DNA of 25,151 nucleotides from S15-B10 sp045569115 (GTDB lineage Bacteria > Fidelibacterota > Marinisomatia > Marinisomatales > S15-B10). This document shows, piece after piece, positions 24,499-25,151 of the stretch. The translations under genes were made by a program, and so were the position numbers. Location of the stretch: contig JBJKZS010000076.1 of NCBI GenBank assembly GCA_045569115.1, positions 1 through 25,151 of the forward strand, written 5' to 3'. Position 1 is the first letter of the stretch; the number at the start of each line of letters is the position of its first letter. The notes under the pieces are model-generated. The model was not told the origin of the DNA. It made no database searches and saw only the letters and a program-made list of their open reading frames with translations.

Positions 24499-25151
24499 CT
24501 ATTCGTCGACACCAATCCCATATACACCTGAGCCTAGAGGATACCAAGAACCTCCTGGTCCACCAAAGGCTCCCATGTCATTGCGAACATAGTTTGAATC
24601 AGGAATTAAATACATATCTAGAATTGTATCGTTAAGAGCCTTGCCTTCAACGCAAAGTCGCCATTCAGGATCATTGTATTTACTGGAGGGATCACCAGCA
24701 TCTAATGCCAAAGATTTAAACTCTGTATTCTTATTTTTACCTGGATTTTCAACACAGAAATCTTCCATCACTACTGGATCAAAGTCACCATTTCCTTCCT
24801 GCCAGATTACATCCTCCGCATTCTTGTTTTCTACGCCCCCTTGACCACCTTCAAAGTCCGTATATTTAGCTGTAACGGAAGATCCACCAGGACTATCAAA
24901 GTATATCTGGTCAGAATTTGAGTACACAATGCTGTTCAGTAATTCAATGTTTCCACCATTAAGGTAACCGCCGCCGCCAAAGTCACCGGCATCATTTCTC
25001 ACCACCGTAATATTCACAGCCTTAATATCAGAACTCTGCATATATAATCCACCGCCTTCTATGGATGCATCATTCTCACCAACTACTACATTTTCATAAT
25101 CAAGAGATGTAAAAGCAGAAAGATACGCACCGCCACCGCGCTCACTTGTAT
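24499..25151 (-). CDS. C-terminal part of a parallel beta-helix (choice-of-anchor Q-like) surface protein, N-terminus beyond window
   Basis: The frame is open from the right edge to a stop at 24499, giving about 216 residues; the N-terminus lies outside. The sequence has glycine-rich coils (ERGGGAYLS, EGGGLYMQ, FGGGGYLNGG) of about 25 residues typical of right-handed parallel beta-helices, then NSIVYSNSDQIYF and a closing module with GNGDFDPV, SLALDAGDPSSKYNDPE and NDMGAFGGPGG. The DAGDP...GAFGG ending is characteristic of choice-of-anchor Q and related polymorphic-outer-membrane-like proteins. These are secreted; some bind or cleave polysaccharides, but no lyase residues are visible in the part present. 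No type IX sorting domain is seen at the C-terminus. Gene order suggests co-transcription with the propeller lipoprotein. Confidence 0.8.
   Translation of the reverse strand, partial: TSERGGGAYLSAFTSLDYENVVVGENDASIEGGGLYMQSSDIKAVNITVVRNDAGDFGGGGYLNGGNIELLNSIVYSNSDQIYFDSPGGSSVTAKYTDFEGGQGGVENKNAEDVIWQEGNGDFDPVVMEDFCVENPGKNKNTEFKSLALDAGDPSSKYNDPEWRLCVEGKALNDTILDMYLIPDSNYVRNDMGAFGGPGGSWYPLGSGVYGIGVDE

Noticed and set aside
1..25151. Mobile elements, CRISPR arrays, tRNA or rRNA genes, riboswitches
   Set aside because: No transposase or integrase motifs, no regular direct-repeat arrays and no cloverleaf or rRNA-like segments were recognised on either strand; a covariance-model scan would be needed to exclude small RNAs.

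Overview
The window is AT-rich and gene-dense. It looks like a marine heterotroph of the Bacteroidota/Marinimicrobiota/Verrucomicrobiota type. The evidence is many lipoprotein-type signal peptides on carbohydrate-active enzymes, a formylglycine sulfatase, CotH/lamin-tail and PA14 domains, Na+-coupled SSS sugar transporters and a multihaem cytochrome of a family common in Planctomycetota and Verrucomicrobiota. Several genes have clear Shine-Dalgarno sequences and one uses a well-supported TTG start, which is less typical of classical Bacteroidota. The phylum is inferred from style and no marker gene is present. No rRNA, tRNA, CRISPR array, transposase or phage gene was seen.

Layout. Positions 1-2489 (minus) hold a large secreted CotH-kinase/lamin-tail protein cut by the left edge. 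Positions 2668-9089 (minus) form a tight four-gene operon transcribed as galM (lipoprotein mutarotase), GH43 endo-arabinanase, GH2 beta-glycosidase with PA14, then sulfatase, with gaps of 35, 9 and 12 bases. A small lipoprotein gene lies divergently at 9230-9640, and the space between it and galM holds a perfect 16-base palindrome. Positions 9645-14211 (minus) carry what is almost certainly one gene for a DUF6797-like/beta-propeller/PA14-like/pentahaem cytochrome c protein, broken by a +1 frameshift near 12490. A 331-base divergent control region (14212-14542) with four GAAACC elements separates it from a plus-strand set: an SSS transporter, a zinc alcohol/polyol dehydrogenase and an iron-containing alcohol dehydrogenase. 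Convergent to these, an SLC5-like sugar symporter and L-arabinose isomerase (araA) form a minus-strand operon (21714 to 18455). The right end has a lipoprotein carbohydrate esterase (21957-23102), a seven-repeat propeller lipoprotein overlapping its 3' end by 14 bases, and the C-terminus of a parallel beta-helix surface protein cut by the right edge.

Function. Read together, this is a candidate arabinan or arabinogalactan utilisation locus, probably for a sulfated and esterified algal glycan. Lipid-anchored sulfatase, GH2, GH43 and esterase would break the polymer down outside the cytoplasm. The lipoprotein mutarotase would equilibrate released sugar anomers, the SLC5-like symporter would import the sugar, and AraA would convert L-arabinose to L-ribulose. 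L-ribulokinase (araB), ribulose-5-phosphate 4-epimerase (araD), a SusC/SusD pair and any obvious regulator are all absent from the window. Two dehydrogenases and a multihaem cytochrome sit where the next steps would be expected, so an oxidative or polyol route is possible but unproven.
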